Shown here one piece after another: positions 1 through 9,230 of a stretch of DNA of 64,000 nt. The stretch comes from an uncultured Myxococcales bacterium (GTDB lineage: Bacteria > Myxococcota_A > Polyangia > Polyangiales > Polyangiaceae), in contig CALFNG010000256.1 of NCBI GenBank assembly GCA_937902985.1, positions 1 to 64,000 on the forward strand, read 5' to 3'. The first letter of the stretch is position 1; every line of letters begins with the position of its first letter. A model generated the notes under the pieces. The model did no database searches. It saw nothing but the letters and a program-made list of their open reading frames with translations, and was not told the DNA's origin. The position numbers were made by a program, and so were the translations under genes.

Positions 1-1051
1 ACGACGGAACGGGCGCGTACTCGCCCGTCTCCTGTTCGTCGACGGGGGGGTCGACCGCCTCGACCGGCGGTTCGCTCACCGCGGCGGCCGCCCGGAGGCG
101 CGCGGCGCTGTCGCGCACCGCTTGCATCTGCTCGGCCGATGGAGCCGACTGCACCCATCGAACGAGGGCGCCGAGCTCGGAGCGCGCCGCCGCCGGGTTG
201 GGGTCGAAGGGCGCGAGCGCGTCGCGCAGGGCCGCCGCCGTGGGGAAGCGCGCCGCAGGGTCTCGCGCGAGCGCGCGCTCGAGGACAACGAACATTCCCG
301 GGGGCAGCGCGGAGCGCGCTGCGCGAAGGGGCTCGATCCGGCAATCGCGTATCGCGAGGAGCACCGCGAGCTGCCCGCTCCCCGCGAAGAGGGCGCGGCC
401 GATGAGCATCTCGGTCACCACGACCGCGCTGGCGAAGAGATCCGCGCGCTGGTCGAAGGGCTCCCCCGCGACCTGCTCGGGCGCGAGATACGCGAACTTT
501 CCCTTGAGCACGGGCCCCGCGCTGGTGCTCAAGGTCGCGCGGTTCGCCGAGCGCGCGATGCCGAAGTCGCCGAGTTTGACGCGCCCGTCGGCGGAGAGAT
601 AGATGTTCGACGGCGTCACGTCGCGGTGGATGATCACCATCGGCTGCCCGGCCGCGTCGCGAGCGGTATGGACGCTCTCGAGCCCGCGAAGGAGCTCGCG
701 CGCGACGTAGGCGCACATCCCGCGCCCGAGGGTCTGCTGGGTGCTCGACATCCGGCGGAGGAGCCGGAAGAGATCGCAGCCGTCGACCCACTCCATGGCG
801 AGCCAGGGCTCGTCGCGTTCGACGCCTGAGCCGTAGACCTGCACGACGCTGTCGCAGACGACCGCCGCGTGGAGCGCCGCCTCGCGCTCGAACATCGTGC
901 GCCCCTCGGGGTCGGCCACGAAGTGGGGGAGCAGGCGCTTCACGACGAGCTTGCGCGGCTGCGCTTGGGGGTCGATCGGCCGCGCCAGATAGACCTCGGC
1001 GGTGCCGCCCACGGCCAGCCGCGCCTCGAGCCAGAACGGGCCGAATTTCAT
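1..1051 (-). CDS. Serine/threonine protein kinase, C-terminus truncated by window start
   Basis: Minus-strand reading from ATG at 1051: MKFGPFWLEARLAVGGTAEVYLARP...KLVVKRLLP...IIHRDVTPSNIYLSADGRVKLGDFGIARS...APEQ; Gly loop, HRD and DFG kinase motifs. Not in the ORF track because it is open at the window edge. Confidence 0.93.
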   Translation of the reverse strand, partial: MKFGPFWLEARLAVGGTAEVYLARPIDPQAQPRKLVVKRLLPHFVADPEGRTMFEREAALHAAVVCDSVVQVYGSGVERDEPWLAMEWVDGCDLFRLLRRMSSTQQTLGRGMCAYVARELLRGLESVHTARDAAGQPMVIIHRDVTPSNIYLSADGRVKLGDFGIARSANRATLSTSAGPVLKGKFAYLAPEQVAGEPFDQRADLFASAVVVTEMLIGRALFAGSGQLAVLLAIRDCRIEPLRAARSALPPGMFVVLERALARDPAARFPTAAALRDALAPFDPNPAAARSELGALVRWVQSAPSAEQMQAVRDSAARLRAAAAVSEPPVEAVDPPVDEQETGEYAPVPS

Positions 1052-1169
1052 GGCTCCACCCGTGAGCGGGCGCGGCACGCCCCTTCCTCTTGGGTTTTCG
1101 CCCGACGACATCGAAGAGAGAGTGTAACTATGCGGAGGCGTCGACGCACAAGATCACGGAGCCACGCCC

Positions 1170-2825
1170 CTGCGCCACCTCGCCGCTACAGTCTTTCGCC
1201 TGGCGTCGCTTCCGGTCTTTGCCCTCGGAATGGCCGCGTGTGAGGGGTGTCGATCGTCGGCGCCGGTCGCTTCCGAGCCGGGCCCCGACGTGGGACCGCC
1301 AACCGCGCGCCTCTACCTCGTGACGGATCTCGCCGGCGCCCTCGAGCCTTGCGGTTGCACGAAGGACCAGCTCGGCGGCGTCGACCACTTCGGCGCCTGG
1401 GTTCGGCAGAACGGCGCGGGCGCGCCGGCCGCCGTCGTCGCTTCGGCCGGGCCGCTCTTCTTCATGGACCCTTCGCTCGACACCGACCGCGCCGAGCAGG
1501 ACCGCGCGAAGGCCGAGACGATCGCGCTGGTCTTGAAGGGCCTCGCTCTCGCCGCCTTCGCGCCGGGGGTAAACGACTGGGCCGACGGCACGGGGGGGCT
1601 CGTCAAGCTGGCGGGCGTGTCGGGCGCGGCGGCGATTGTTCCGACGACGGGGCCGGGCGTTCCATCGCCGCCGTTCGTGACGGTGTCGGTGCGCGACGTC
1701 GGGCCGCTCAAGATCGGCTTCGTGGGCTACGGGCAGCCGGGCGCCCTTGCCGGAGGCACCGGCGGTGCGCCCTTGCAGATGCCGCAAGACGCCGTGAAGC
1801 AAGGCGTCGACGAGGCGAAGCGGCAGGGGGCGAACGTGCTCGTCGCCCTCGCCGCAGTCGGCCGCGGCGAAGCCAAGCGCATCGCGGATGCCGTCCCCGA
1901 GCTGACGGCCGTGGTCGTGGGGTCGGCCAGGTCGAACGGCGACGGAAACACCGAGTCGCCCCAGGGCGAGCGGGTGGGGAACGTCCTCATCGCGCAGGCG
2001 GCGAACCACCTGCAGAGCGTCGCGGTGCTCGACCTCTACGCGCGCGAGCCGCTCGCGCCGGGTCAGCTCGTGAAGTTCGCCGACGGAACGGGGCTCGAGC
2101 TCTCCCGACAGCGCGAAGACGTCGCGCGACGAATCGACGAGCTCCACCAGAAGATATCCGCGTGGGAGCGCGACAGGAGCGTCAGCGCCAGCGATCTCGA
2201 CGCGCGCCGCCACGACCTCGCGAAGCTCGAAGCGGAGCACGACAGCCTCGACAGGAAGGCGCCACCCGCCAAGGGAAGTTTCTTACGGTACGCGCTCAAG
2301 GAGATCCGCGACTCGCTCGGAAAAGACCCCGCGATCGATGCGGAGATGGCCTCCTATTACAAGGCCATCAACGAGCGTAACCGCGTCGCTTTCGCGGATC
2401 GGTTGCCGCCGCAAGCCGCACCCGACCAGGCGCACTATGTCGGCATCGACGTGTGCTCGTCGTGCCATCCCGACGCGCGGCAGGTGTGGAACACGACGCG
2501 CCACACGCACGCGTACGCGACCCTCTCGACGCAGTTCAAAGAGTTCAACCTCGAGTGCGTCGGCTGCCACGTGACCGGCTACGACCGGCCCGGCGGGAGC
2601 ACGGTGGCGCACGTCAAGGGCCTCGAAGACGTGCAGTGCGAGGTCTGCCACGGACCCGGATCGCGGCACGCGACGAATCCCGCGGACCGGACGCGCATCG
2701 TCGCCAGCCCCGCGCCGTCGAGCTGCCTGGACTGCCATCATCCGCCGCACGTCGAGGGCTTCGACGCGGTGGCGAAGATGAAGGACATCCTCGGGCCCGG
2801 ACACGGTCGACCTCTGAAGCCATGA
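1170..2825 (+). CDS. Metallophosphoesterase/UshA-like + multiheme cytochrome c (cyt c554-like) lipoprotein
   Basis: ORF track 1230..2825; EPCGCTKDQLGGVDHF motif plus four CxxCH motifs (CSSCH, CVGCH, CEVCH, CLDCH). Upstream in-frame codons give LRHLAATVFRLASLPVFALGMAAC, a lipoprotein signal, so the true start is probably upstream of 1230 (CTG 1170 possible). Confidence 0.8.
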   Translation: MRHLAATVFRLASLPVFALGMAACEGCRSSAPVASEPGPDVGPPTARLYLVTDLAGALEPCGCTKDQLGGVDHFGAWVRQNGAGAPAAVVASAGPLFFMDPSLDTDRAEQDRAKAETIALVLKGLALAAFAPGVNDWADGTGGLVKLAGVSGAAAIVPTTGPGVPSPPFVTVSVRDVGPLKIGFVGYGQPGALAGGTGGAPLQMPQDAVKQGVDEAKRQGANVLVALAAVGRGEAKRIADAVPELTAVVVGSARSNGDGNTESPQGERVGNVLIAQAANHLQSVAVLDLYAREPLAPGQLVKFADGTGLELSRQREDVARRIDELHQKISAWERDRSVSASDLDARRHDLAKLEAEHDSLDRKAPPAKGSFLRYALKEIRDSLGKDPAIDAEMASYYKAINERNRVAFADRLPPQAAPDQAHYVGIDVCSSCHPDARQVWNTTRHTHAYATLSTQFKEFNLECVGCHVTGYDRPGGSTVAHVKGLEDVQCEVCHGPGSRHATNPADRTRIVASPAPSSCLDCHHPPHVEGFDAVAKMKDILGPGHGRPLKP

Positions 2826-2827
2826 AG

Positions 2828-2963
2828 CGCGGCTGCATCGATCGCTCGAGCAAGGCGAGCGAAACCCCGCCCCGATCTGCCGGCACTCGCGCGGCCCAAG
2901 GGGGGGTCGAGGGCACGTCGAGGTTCGGAGTCTGGGGCGGGCGCTCCGATCGATGCAGCCGCG
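2828..2963. repeat. Inverted-repeat element (17-bp perfect arms, ~102-nt loop)
   Basis: cgcggctgcatcgatcg at 2828-2844 and its exact reverse complement cgatcgatgcagccgcg at 2947-2963; nested ccccgcccc / ggggcggg. Confidence 0.8.
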
Positions 2964-3160
2964 TCGAAGGGTCATCGCATCCCGCGTACCCGAACGCCCG
3001 CCGGTCCAAGTACATGAATTCATTGGTTCCAGCGCGCGCACCGGGTGTCCGAGGTCGATCGGCCCGCGTCGGCGGACGCTGCCGGCAGAGCAAGCTCGGG
3101 CGCGGACGCCGACACGATCGCCGAATGCGCGGGCAGCAGGGGTAACCGTGTCGCGGTCGG

Positions 3161-3910
3161 GTGCGTATTCACGCCATGGAGATCGCGTTCATGAAGTCGG
3201 CTCGCGCAGCTCGCCCCGTCGGGTACCTGTCGGCTCGATCGCCACGCGGCCTTGCCGCGGCGCTCCTCGTGGGAGCCGTGGCGACGTCGATCGCTTGCCA
3301 CCCGGCATCGATGGCGCTGGCCGACACGGGGCCGTCGCCCGGGTCGTCCACGACGGCATCGGTCGGGGCCGTCGGAGCGAACCCGGGAGGCGCGGGCGCC
3401 GGCACTCCCCTCGTTCCGGCCCAGGGTGACGAGCTCGCCGCGTTTGCCGAGGGGTGCTTCTGGGGCTCCGAAGACACCTTTCGTCACGTCGCCGGCGTCG
3501 TCGCGACGGCGGTCGGTTACTCGGGAGGCCACACATCGAACCCCACGTATCCGGAGGTCTGCGGCCACGACACCGGTCACGCCGAGACGGTGCTCGTCGA
3601 GTTCAATCCGAAGAAGGTCACGTACGCGCAGCTCCTCCGCACGTTCTGGGATTCGCACGACCCGACGACGCCCAATCAGCAAGGGCCCGACATCGGCGAT
3701 CAGTACCGGAGCGCCATTTTCACGTTCGGCCCCGAAGAAGACGCGGCAGCCCGCGCGTCGATGGCCGCCGAACAGAAGCAGTACAGGTCGAAGATCACGA
3801 CCGAGATCCAGCCCGCGGCCCGCTTCTGGAAGGCCGAGGTCTACCACCAGCAATACGACGAAAAAACCGGCCGTCACTCGTGCCCGCTTCCCGTGCGCAA
3901 AGGCGCCTGA
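3161..3910 (+). CDS. msrA: Peptide-methionine (S)-S-oxide reductase MsrA, exported
   Basis: AFAEGCFWGSEDTFRHVAGVVATAVGYSGGHTSNPTYPEVC...HAETVLVEFNP...YHQQYDEK: MsrA GCFWG signature, with N-terminal signal sequence. Confidence 0.92.
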   Translation: MRIHAMEIAFMKSARAARPVGYLSARSPRGLAAALLVGAVATSIACHPASMALADTGPSPGSSTTASVGAVGANPGGAGAGTPLVPAQGDELAAFAEGCFWGSEDTFRHVAGVVATAVGYSGGHTSNPTYPEVCGHDTGHAETVLVEFNPKKVTYAQLLRTFWDSHDPTTPNQQGPDIGDQYRSAIFTFGPEEDAAARASMAAEQKQYRSKITTEIQPAARFWKAEVYHQQYDEKTGRHSCPLPVRKGA

Positions 3911-3952
3911 GCGGTGCCTGACCACCGCGCCTGAGCGCGGTGCCTGGCCGAG
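3903..3952. repeat. Imperfect direct repeat, ~25-bp unit x2
   Basis: gcgcctgagc-ggtgcctgaccacc / gcgcctgagcgcggtgcctggccgag, overlapping the msrA stop. Confidence 0.65.
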
Positions 3953-4306
3953 TTGCTCGAGCGTGCGTAACGGCGCCTGACGACACGCGTAAACCGTGCC
4001 GGCGGCGCCTCATTACCTTTGCGGCGAAGCGCTCGTTGCGCTACCGTGTGGGCTGTTCACGAACGTTTCTCAGAGGGGACCACGCTCTCTCGGCGTTACG
4101 GGATTGGCGGGTCGCGGCGGATCGAGTCCGGCGCGATGCAAGGGCATCCAGCGGTTTCCGCGGAGATGCTCGCCGCCAAACGAGTCGAATCCATGGTCCT
4201 CGCTCCGAGAGGCCCGTGACAAGAAGAGAGCTCATCATGCGATCGCGTTTCAACCTCAACCTCTCGCTCGGCTGCGTAGCCGGCGGTCGTTGGTGAGCGC
4301 CGCGCC

Positions 4307-4621
4307 GTGAGCTCGCGCCGCAGCGTCCTCGAGCAGGCCGCGCTGGATACAGCGAAAGCATGGGCGGACAGCCGCATCGATGAGCTCCGCGCCGAAGGGC
4401 GTGAGGTCGCCGGTGGCTGGCCAGGTACGCTGAGCGAGGCGCGTCACTTCGTGCGAGCGAGCCTCGTGCGAAAGGGCGTCTCGTTCGTCACGCACGACGA
4501 GCTCGAGCAGGCGGCGCGGGCCACCTACGCGCGGGCCCGATCGACGTGGCTGGCGAACGCCGAGAGTGAAGACGACGCGAGCCGGGACGGGGAGGGTCTC
4601 GATGAACGGCCGCTCGCGTGA
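4307..4621 (+). CDS. Hypothetical protein
   Basis: ORF in the track, GTG start, precedes and overlaps the next ORF. Confidence 0.45.
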   Translation: MSSRRSVLEQAALDTAKAWADSRIDELRAEGREVAGGWPGTLSEARHFVRASLVRKGVSFVTHDELEQAARATYARARSTWLANAESEDDASRDGEGLDERPLA

Positions 4622-4979
4622 AGCTCACCTCCGGTTCGCCGAGCGCCGCCGTCGCGAAGACGAAGCGCGCCGTCTGCGCGAAGAGTTCCCCCTCCTCCGC
4701 ACGCTCAAGCTCGAGGTCGAAGAGCACCGCCGCGAGGCGACCATCGCCGAGACGAAGCACGTGCGGCACATCATCGTCGACCGCGCGCCCGCTCTCTTCG
4801 CGATGCCGTGCAACGATCCGGCATGCCGAGATGGCGGTCACGACATGACCGACCCGATGGCGCAGCGCCTGCGAGACAAGTCCACCGACTTCGTTCTCGA
4901 GGACGTGTGCATGGGCGACGTCCGGGGCGCCGCGTGCGGCCGCGTGATCCGCGTCATCGCGTCCGCCACGTACAGCTGA
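4602..4979 (+). CDS. Hypothetical small protein with Cys pairs
   Basis: ATG 4602 preceded by ggagggtctcg (RBS-like); MNGRSREAHLRFAERRRREDEARRLREEFPLLRTLKLEVEEH...CNDPACRDGGHD... Confidence 0.6.
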   Translation: MNGRSREAHLRFAERRRREDEARRLREEFPLLRTLKLEVEEHRREATIAETKHVRHIIVDRAPALFAMPCNDPACRDGGHDMTDPMAQRLRDKSTDFVLEDVCMGDVRGAACGRVIRVIASATYS

Positions 4980-5012
4980 CGCGAGCCCCTCGGTCGCGTC
5001 GCCGCAGCGACG

Positions 5013-5843
5013 TCAGGTCGTGAAGAGCCCGGGGACCGCGTCGCCCGCGAGGCCCAGTCGGCACTCGTCGAACATCGCCGCGTTGTCGGGCTCTTCGGGA
5101 CCGACGTAAAGCGTGGTGGCCGGTTTGCCGTCGCCCGAGACCCTCGCCCGCACGGCGCGCACGAACCCCGCGGCGGGGTAGACCGCGCCGCTGCTGCCGA
5201 TGGTCACGAAGACGTCGCACGCGTCGAGCGCCTGCTGGATGCGGTCCATCGCGAAGGGCTCTTCGCCGAACCACACGATGTGCGGCCGGATTCGCGCGCC
5301 GCACTCGCAGCGCGGCACCGCGGCGTAGGGCTCGACGTCGTCGAACGGCGCCCGCGAGCACGACTCGCATCGGCTCTTCATCAGCTCGCCGTGCATGTGG
5401 ACGACGCGGCCGTGGCCGGCCTTCTCGTGCAGGTCGTCGACGTTCTGCGTGCAGAGGAAGAGCCGAGCGCCCAGCGTGCGCTCGAGATCGGCGAGCTCGC
5501 GGTGAGCCGGGTTCGGCTGGCACGCGACAGCCTGCGCGCGGCGCTCGGCATAAAAGCGCCAGACGAGCGCCGCGTCGGCGTTCCAGCCCTCCGGCGAAGC
5601 GACGTCTTCGAATCGATGCTGCTCCCAGAGTCCGTTGGCGTCCCGAAAGGTGCGAATGCCGCTCTCGGCGCTGATCCCGGCTCCCGTCAGCACGAAGACG
5701 CGCGCCCGCGGCGTCAACGCGACCGGCGCGAACGCGGCGAACGGCGCCGTGCGCGGCGAGCGGGTGCTCGAGCGCGGCGAGGTCGGCGGAGCCATCCTCA
5801 TCAGGATAGAGGTCGCGGCCGCCCTTCGCGAGAGCCGCGGCAC
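5013..5843 (-). CDS. cobB: Sir2-family NAD-dependent protein deacylase
   Basis: VLTGAGISAESGIRTFRDANGLW, TQNVDDLHEKAGHGRVVHMHGE, zinc Cys pairs CESC/CECG, IGSSGAVYPAA. Start uncertain. Confidence 0.9.
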   Translation of the reverse strand: MPRLSRRAAATSILMRMAPPTSPRSSTRSPRTAPFAAFAPVALTPRARVFVLTGAGISAESGIRTFRDANGLWEQHRFEDVASPEGWNADAALVWRFYAERRAQAVACQPNPAHRELADLERTLGARLFLCTQNVDDLHEKAGHGRVVHMHGELMKSRCESCSRAPFDDVEPYAAVPRCECGARIRPHIVWFGEEPFAMDRIQQALDACDVFVTIGSSGAVYPAAGFVRAVRARVSGDGKPATTLYVGPEEPDNAAMFDECRLGLAGDAVPGLFTT

Positions 5844-5852
5844 CTCGGCCGC

Positions 5853-5892
5853 AGTGTGTAGGAGTGTGTAGGAGTGTGTAGGAGTGTGCAGG
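5853..5892. repeat. 10-bp tandem repeat (agtgtgtagg) x4
   Basis: agtgtgtagg agtgtgtagg agtgtgtagg agtgtgcagg read directly. Confidence 0.9.
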
Positions 5893-5957
5893 TGAGCGAA
5901 CGTGAGCGGCCGGCGCGCCGGGGGGTGGATGCCAGCTAAGGCTCTGGCCTCCCCTAT

Positions 5958-7046
5958 TTGCCGATCCCTCGCTCCGCGAGGTATGGATCCAGGGTGAAGC
6001 TCGGATCGAAAGCCCCCGAGCCGGCCACCCCGGCAGACGTCGAGCGCCCGTCACGACGCGAGATGCTCACGCGAGTCGGCTCCATGGCGGGCGTGCTTGG
6101 CGCGGCCGCTGTCGGCGGGCGCGTGGCGTGGGATCGCGGGGGCTTCGGCCTCGTCGAGTCCCGGGCGACGCGTCAGGTGCGCGACTACCGCCTGGCCGAG
6201 CGCGACGCGGAACACGCCGAGCTCGCGATCGCGCGTGCGCCCGCCCGGGAAGTGGGAGACCTGTCACCCGAGCCCACGGCCACTCCCGAGCAGCTCGTTC
6301 GGCGAGCCCTCGAGGCCATGGGCGGCATGGGAAGGTTCGTGTCGCGCGGAGACGTCGTCGTGGTCAAGCCGAACATTGGCTGGGACCGGATGCCGATCCA
6401 CGCCGCGAACACGAACCCCGACGTCGTCGCGGCCGTGGTGAAGCTCGCGTTCGAGGCCGGCGCGAAGAAGGTCGTCGTGGCCGACGGGTCGTGCAACGAT
6501 CCGAACCGCTGCTTTCAGCGCTCGGGCATCTGGGGCGCCGCCTACGCCGTCGGCGCCGACGTGGTGCTCCCGCAAGAGCATCGCTTCCGCTCGATGCGCC
6601 TCAAGGGCGACGTGCTCGATGAGTGGCCGATCTTCACGACGCTGGTCGACGCCGACAAGGTGATCAACGTCCCCATCGCCAAGCACCACAACCTCGCGAA
6701 GTTCACCGCCGCCATGAAGAACTGGTACGGCGTCCTCGGCGGACGGAGAAACCGGCTGCACCAGAACATCGACACGTCGATCGCCGATCTCGCGACCTTC
6801 ATGCGCCCGACGCTCGTCGTGATGGACGCCTGGCGCGTGCTCATGCGAAACGGCCCGCAAGGCGGCAACATCGACGACGCGAAGGACATGCACACCGTGA
6901 TCGCGTCGGTCGATCAGGTCGCCGCCGACGCGTTCGGCTGCACGCTCATCGGCCAGAAGCCGGAGAACCTGCCGTACCTCGCGATGGGCGAGAAGCGCGG
7001 CCTGGGCACGACGCGCTGGGAGAGCCTGCGCGTCAGGCGGGTGTGA
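5958..7046 (+). CDS. DUF362 domain protein, probable TAT-type signal
   Basis: SRREMLTRVGSMAGVLGAAAVGGRVAW (RR-containing signal), GDVVVVKPNIGWDR, MKNWYGVLGGRRNRLHQNIDTSIADL typical of DUF362. Start uncertain. Confidence 0.8.
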   Translation: MPIPRSARYGSRVKLGSKAPEPATPADVERPSRREMLTRVGSMAGVLGAAAVGGRVAWDRGGFGLVESRATRQVRDYRLAERDAEHAELAIARAPAREVGDLSPEPTATPEQLVRRALEAMGGMGRFVSRGDVVVVKPNIGWDRMPIHAANTNPDVVAAVVKLAFEAGAKKVVVADGSCNDPNRCFQRSGIWGAAYAVGADVVLPQEHRFRSMRLKGDVLDEWPIFTTLVDADKVINVPIAKHHNLAKFTAAMKNWYGVLGGRRNRLHQNIDTSIADLATFMRPTLVVMDAWRVLMRNGPQGGNIDDAKDMHTVIASVDQVAADAFGCTLIGQKPENLPYLAMGEKRGLGTTRWESLRVRRV

Positions 7047-7078
7047 TCGTGCGGGGCCGGCTGAGCGTGGTGAGTGTG

Positions 7079-7148
7079 GTGAGCGGCGTGGCCGGCGGTG
7101 CCCGCGTGAGCGGCGTGGCCGGCGGTGCCCGCGTGAGCGGCGTGGCCC
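7079..7148. repeat. 27-bp tandem repeat, ~2.6 copies
   Basis: gtgagcggcgtggccggcggtgcccgc at 7079-7105 and 7106-7132, then gtgagcggcgtggccc. Confidence 0.9.
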
Positions 7149-7149
7149 G

Positions 7150-9222
7150 ATGACGCAGCCGGCTACGCCGCAGCACGCGGGCGTGCGCATCGATCTGGCG
7201 CTCGTCACGGGTGGCGCGCACGACGCGGCTCACGCTGACGTCGACCCCATCCCGTGGCGGACCGGCAAGGTCGGCGTCGTGCCGGCGATCGACGCGGTCA
7301 CGTGGTCGCCGATCGCGCCGATCGCGCCGGCGTCGCCGGTCTCGCCCCGCCCGCCGAGCGTGGCGCCGACGACGTGTGCGTCCGGCTCGGGCGCTCCCTG
7401 CGCGTGCTCCACGACCGCGGCCGCGTCCACGTCCACGATCGCGGCGGCTACTGCGGTGGCGAGCGCGCCGTCCGTGCCCGTTGCGCCGGCCAAGAAGGCG
7501 AAGAAGAAGCTGCCCGGGAGCGGCATTCCGGCGCGGCGGATCGCGGTGATCCTCAAGTGGGCGCGGCGGGCCTGCCAGGTCGGGTTCTTCGCGCTCTTCA
7601 TGTACTTCCTCTTCCAGACGGGCTTCCGCGGCAGCTTCGCGGCGCGCGCCGATGCGCCCGTCCGGCTGCCGCTCCCCGTCGAAGGGTTCTTGCTCGCCGA
7701 TCCATTCGTCGCCGCGATGACGGTGCTCTCGACGCATACGATCTACCGCGGGCTCCTGTGGAGCGTCGGCCTGCTCGGGCTGACGATGGTCTTCGGCCGC
7801 GTCTTCTGCGGATGGATCTGCCCCTTCGGCACGCTGCACCACTTCTTCGCCTGGCTGTTGCCCAGCAAGAAGGGCCGCGGAGCCTCGCGCGTTGAGGCCA
7901 ACCGGACGCACACGTACCAGCGGGTGAAGTACTACCTGCTCTACGCGTTTCTCGTCGCGGGGGTCTCTGGGAGCGCCATCGGCGGCCTCTTCGACCCGAT
8001 CTGCATCGCGGTGCGATCCATCGGGCTCGGCGTCATTCCCGGCATCCAGTACCTGTCGCACCGCGGGCTCGGCGCCGCGCAAGACGTGCAGTCCCGCGCC
8101 GTGCAGGGCGCCGCCGACCACGCGCAAGATTTCCTCGCGCAGACGGTCTGGCAGAGCAAGCAGTTCTACTTTCACCAGACCTGGTTCATCGTCTTCTTGC
8201 TCGTCGCGATCCTCTTCGCGAACCGCTTCATCCCTCGCTTCTGGTGCCGCGTCCTCTGCCCGCTCGGCGCATTCCTCGGCGTCTTCTCGCGCTTCGCCCT
8301 CTTCGGGATGACGAAGGACCACGCGAAGTGCACCGACTGCAACTTGTGCATCGTCAACTGCCAGGGAGCCGACTCGCCCCAGGGCGGCGTCAAATGGCGC
8401 CAGGACGAGTGCCACATGTGCATGAATTGCGAGAACGCGTGCCCCGAGGACGTGATCAAGTTCACGTTCCTGCCGAACCGCCGGAGCACCGTCGTCGCGC
8501 CCGACACCGAGCGCCGGACCGCGCTCGCGGCCCTCGGGGCGGGGGCGGTCTTCTTGCCTGCGGCGCGCGTCGCCGACTCGCTCGACGTCAACTACCAGTC
8601 GAAGGTCATCCGCCCGCCGGGGGCGGTCGAGGAGCGCGGGTTCCTCGAGCGGTGCATCCGCTGCGCCGAGTGCATGAAGGTGTGCCCGAACAACGCGCTC
8701 CACCCCGCGTTCTTCGAGGCGGGCGTCGAGGGGCTATGGACGCCGATCTTGATCGCCCGCATCGGCTACTGCGAGTTCTCGTGCGTGCTCTGCGGGCAGG
8801 TCTGCCCGACCGGAGCCATCCAGAAGATCAGCGAGAAAGAGAAGATGGGGGAGGGCCAGCCCCCAATCAAGATCGGCACGGCGTTCTACGACCACGGCCG
8901 GTGCCTTCCGTGGTCGATGCAGACTCCCTGCATCGTCTGCGAAGAGTTCTGCCCCACCTCGCCCAAGGCGATCTGGGTCGAAGAGGTCGACGCGACCGTC
9001 CGCGACAGCAAGCCCGCCGCCGACGGCGGCCCCCCCGCGTACCACACGGTTCATCTCCAGCGCCCCCACGTGGACCCCTCGCTTTGCGTGGGCTGCGGCG
9101 CTTGTGAAAAGGTCTGCCCCGTACAGGACCAACCGGCCGTCTACGTGACCAACGTCGGCGAGACCCGCAGCAAGACCAACGTCATTCTCCTCGAAAACAC
9201 CAACTACAACCAGAAGATCTGA
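7150..9222 (+). CDS. Membrane polyferredoxin (NapH/CcoG-like + NapG/MauM-like 4Fe-4S protein)
   Basis: Membrane segments (FFALFMYFLFQTGF; CGWICPFGTLHHFFAW) followed by multiple 4Fe-4S motifs: CTDCNLCIVNC, CHMCMNCENAC, CIRCAECMKVC, CVLCGQVC, CIVCEEFC, CVGCGACEKVC. Confidence 0.88.
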   Translation: MTQPATPQHAGVRIDLALVTGGAHDAAHADVDPIPWRTGKVGVVPAIDAVTWSPIAPIAPASPVSPRPPSVAPTTCASGSGAPCACSTTAAASTSTIAAATAVASAPSVPVAPAKKAKKKLPGSGIPARRIAVILKWARRACQVGFFALFMYFLFQTGFRGSFAARADAPVRLPLPVEGFLLADPFVAAMTVLSTHTIYRGLLWSVGLLGLTMVFGRVFCGWICPFGTLHHFFAWLLPSKKGRGASRVEANRTHTYQRVKYYLLYAFLVAGVSGSAIGGLFDPICIAVRSIGLGVIPGIQYLSHRGLGAAQDVQSRAVQGAADHAQDFLAQTVWQSKQFYFHQTWFIVFLLVAILFANRFIPRFWCRVLCPLGAFLGVFSRFALFGMTKDHAKCTDCNLCIVNCQGADSPQGGVKWRQDECHMCMNCENACPEDVIKFTFLPNRRSTVVAPDTERRTALAALGAGAVFLPAARVADSLDVNYQSKVIRPPGAVEERGFLERCIRCAECMKVCPNNALHPAFFEAGVEGLWTPILIARIGYCEFSCVLCGQVCPTGAIQKISEKEKMGEGQPPIKIGTAFYDHGRCLPWSMQTPCIVCEEFCPTSPKAIWVEEVDATVRDSKPAADGGPPAYHTVHLQRPHVDPSLCVGCGACEKVCPVQDQPAVYVTNVGETRSKTNVILLENTNYNQKI

Positions 9223-9230
9223 CCGCCACG

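Noticed and set aside
5853-5892. CRISPR-like array
   Set aside because: 10-bp direct tandem copies without spacers; no cas genes. No CRISPR array seen elsewhere in the window.
7033-8703. 556-aa minus-strand ORF
   Set aside because: Antisense to the polyferredoxin; shadow ORF.
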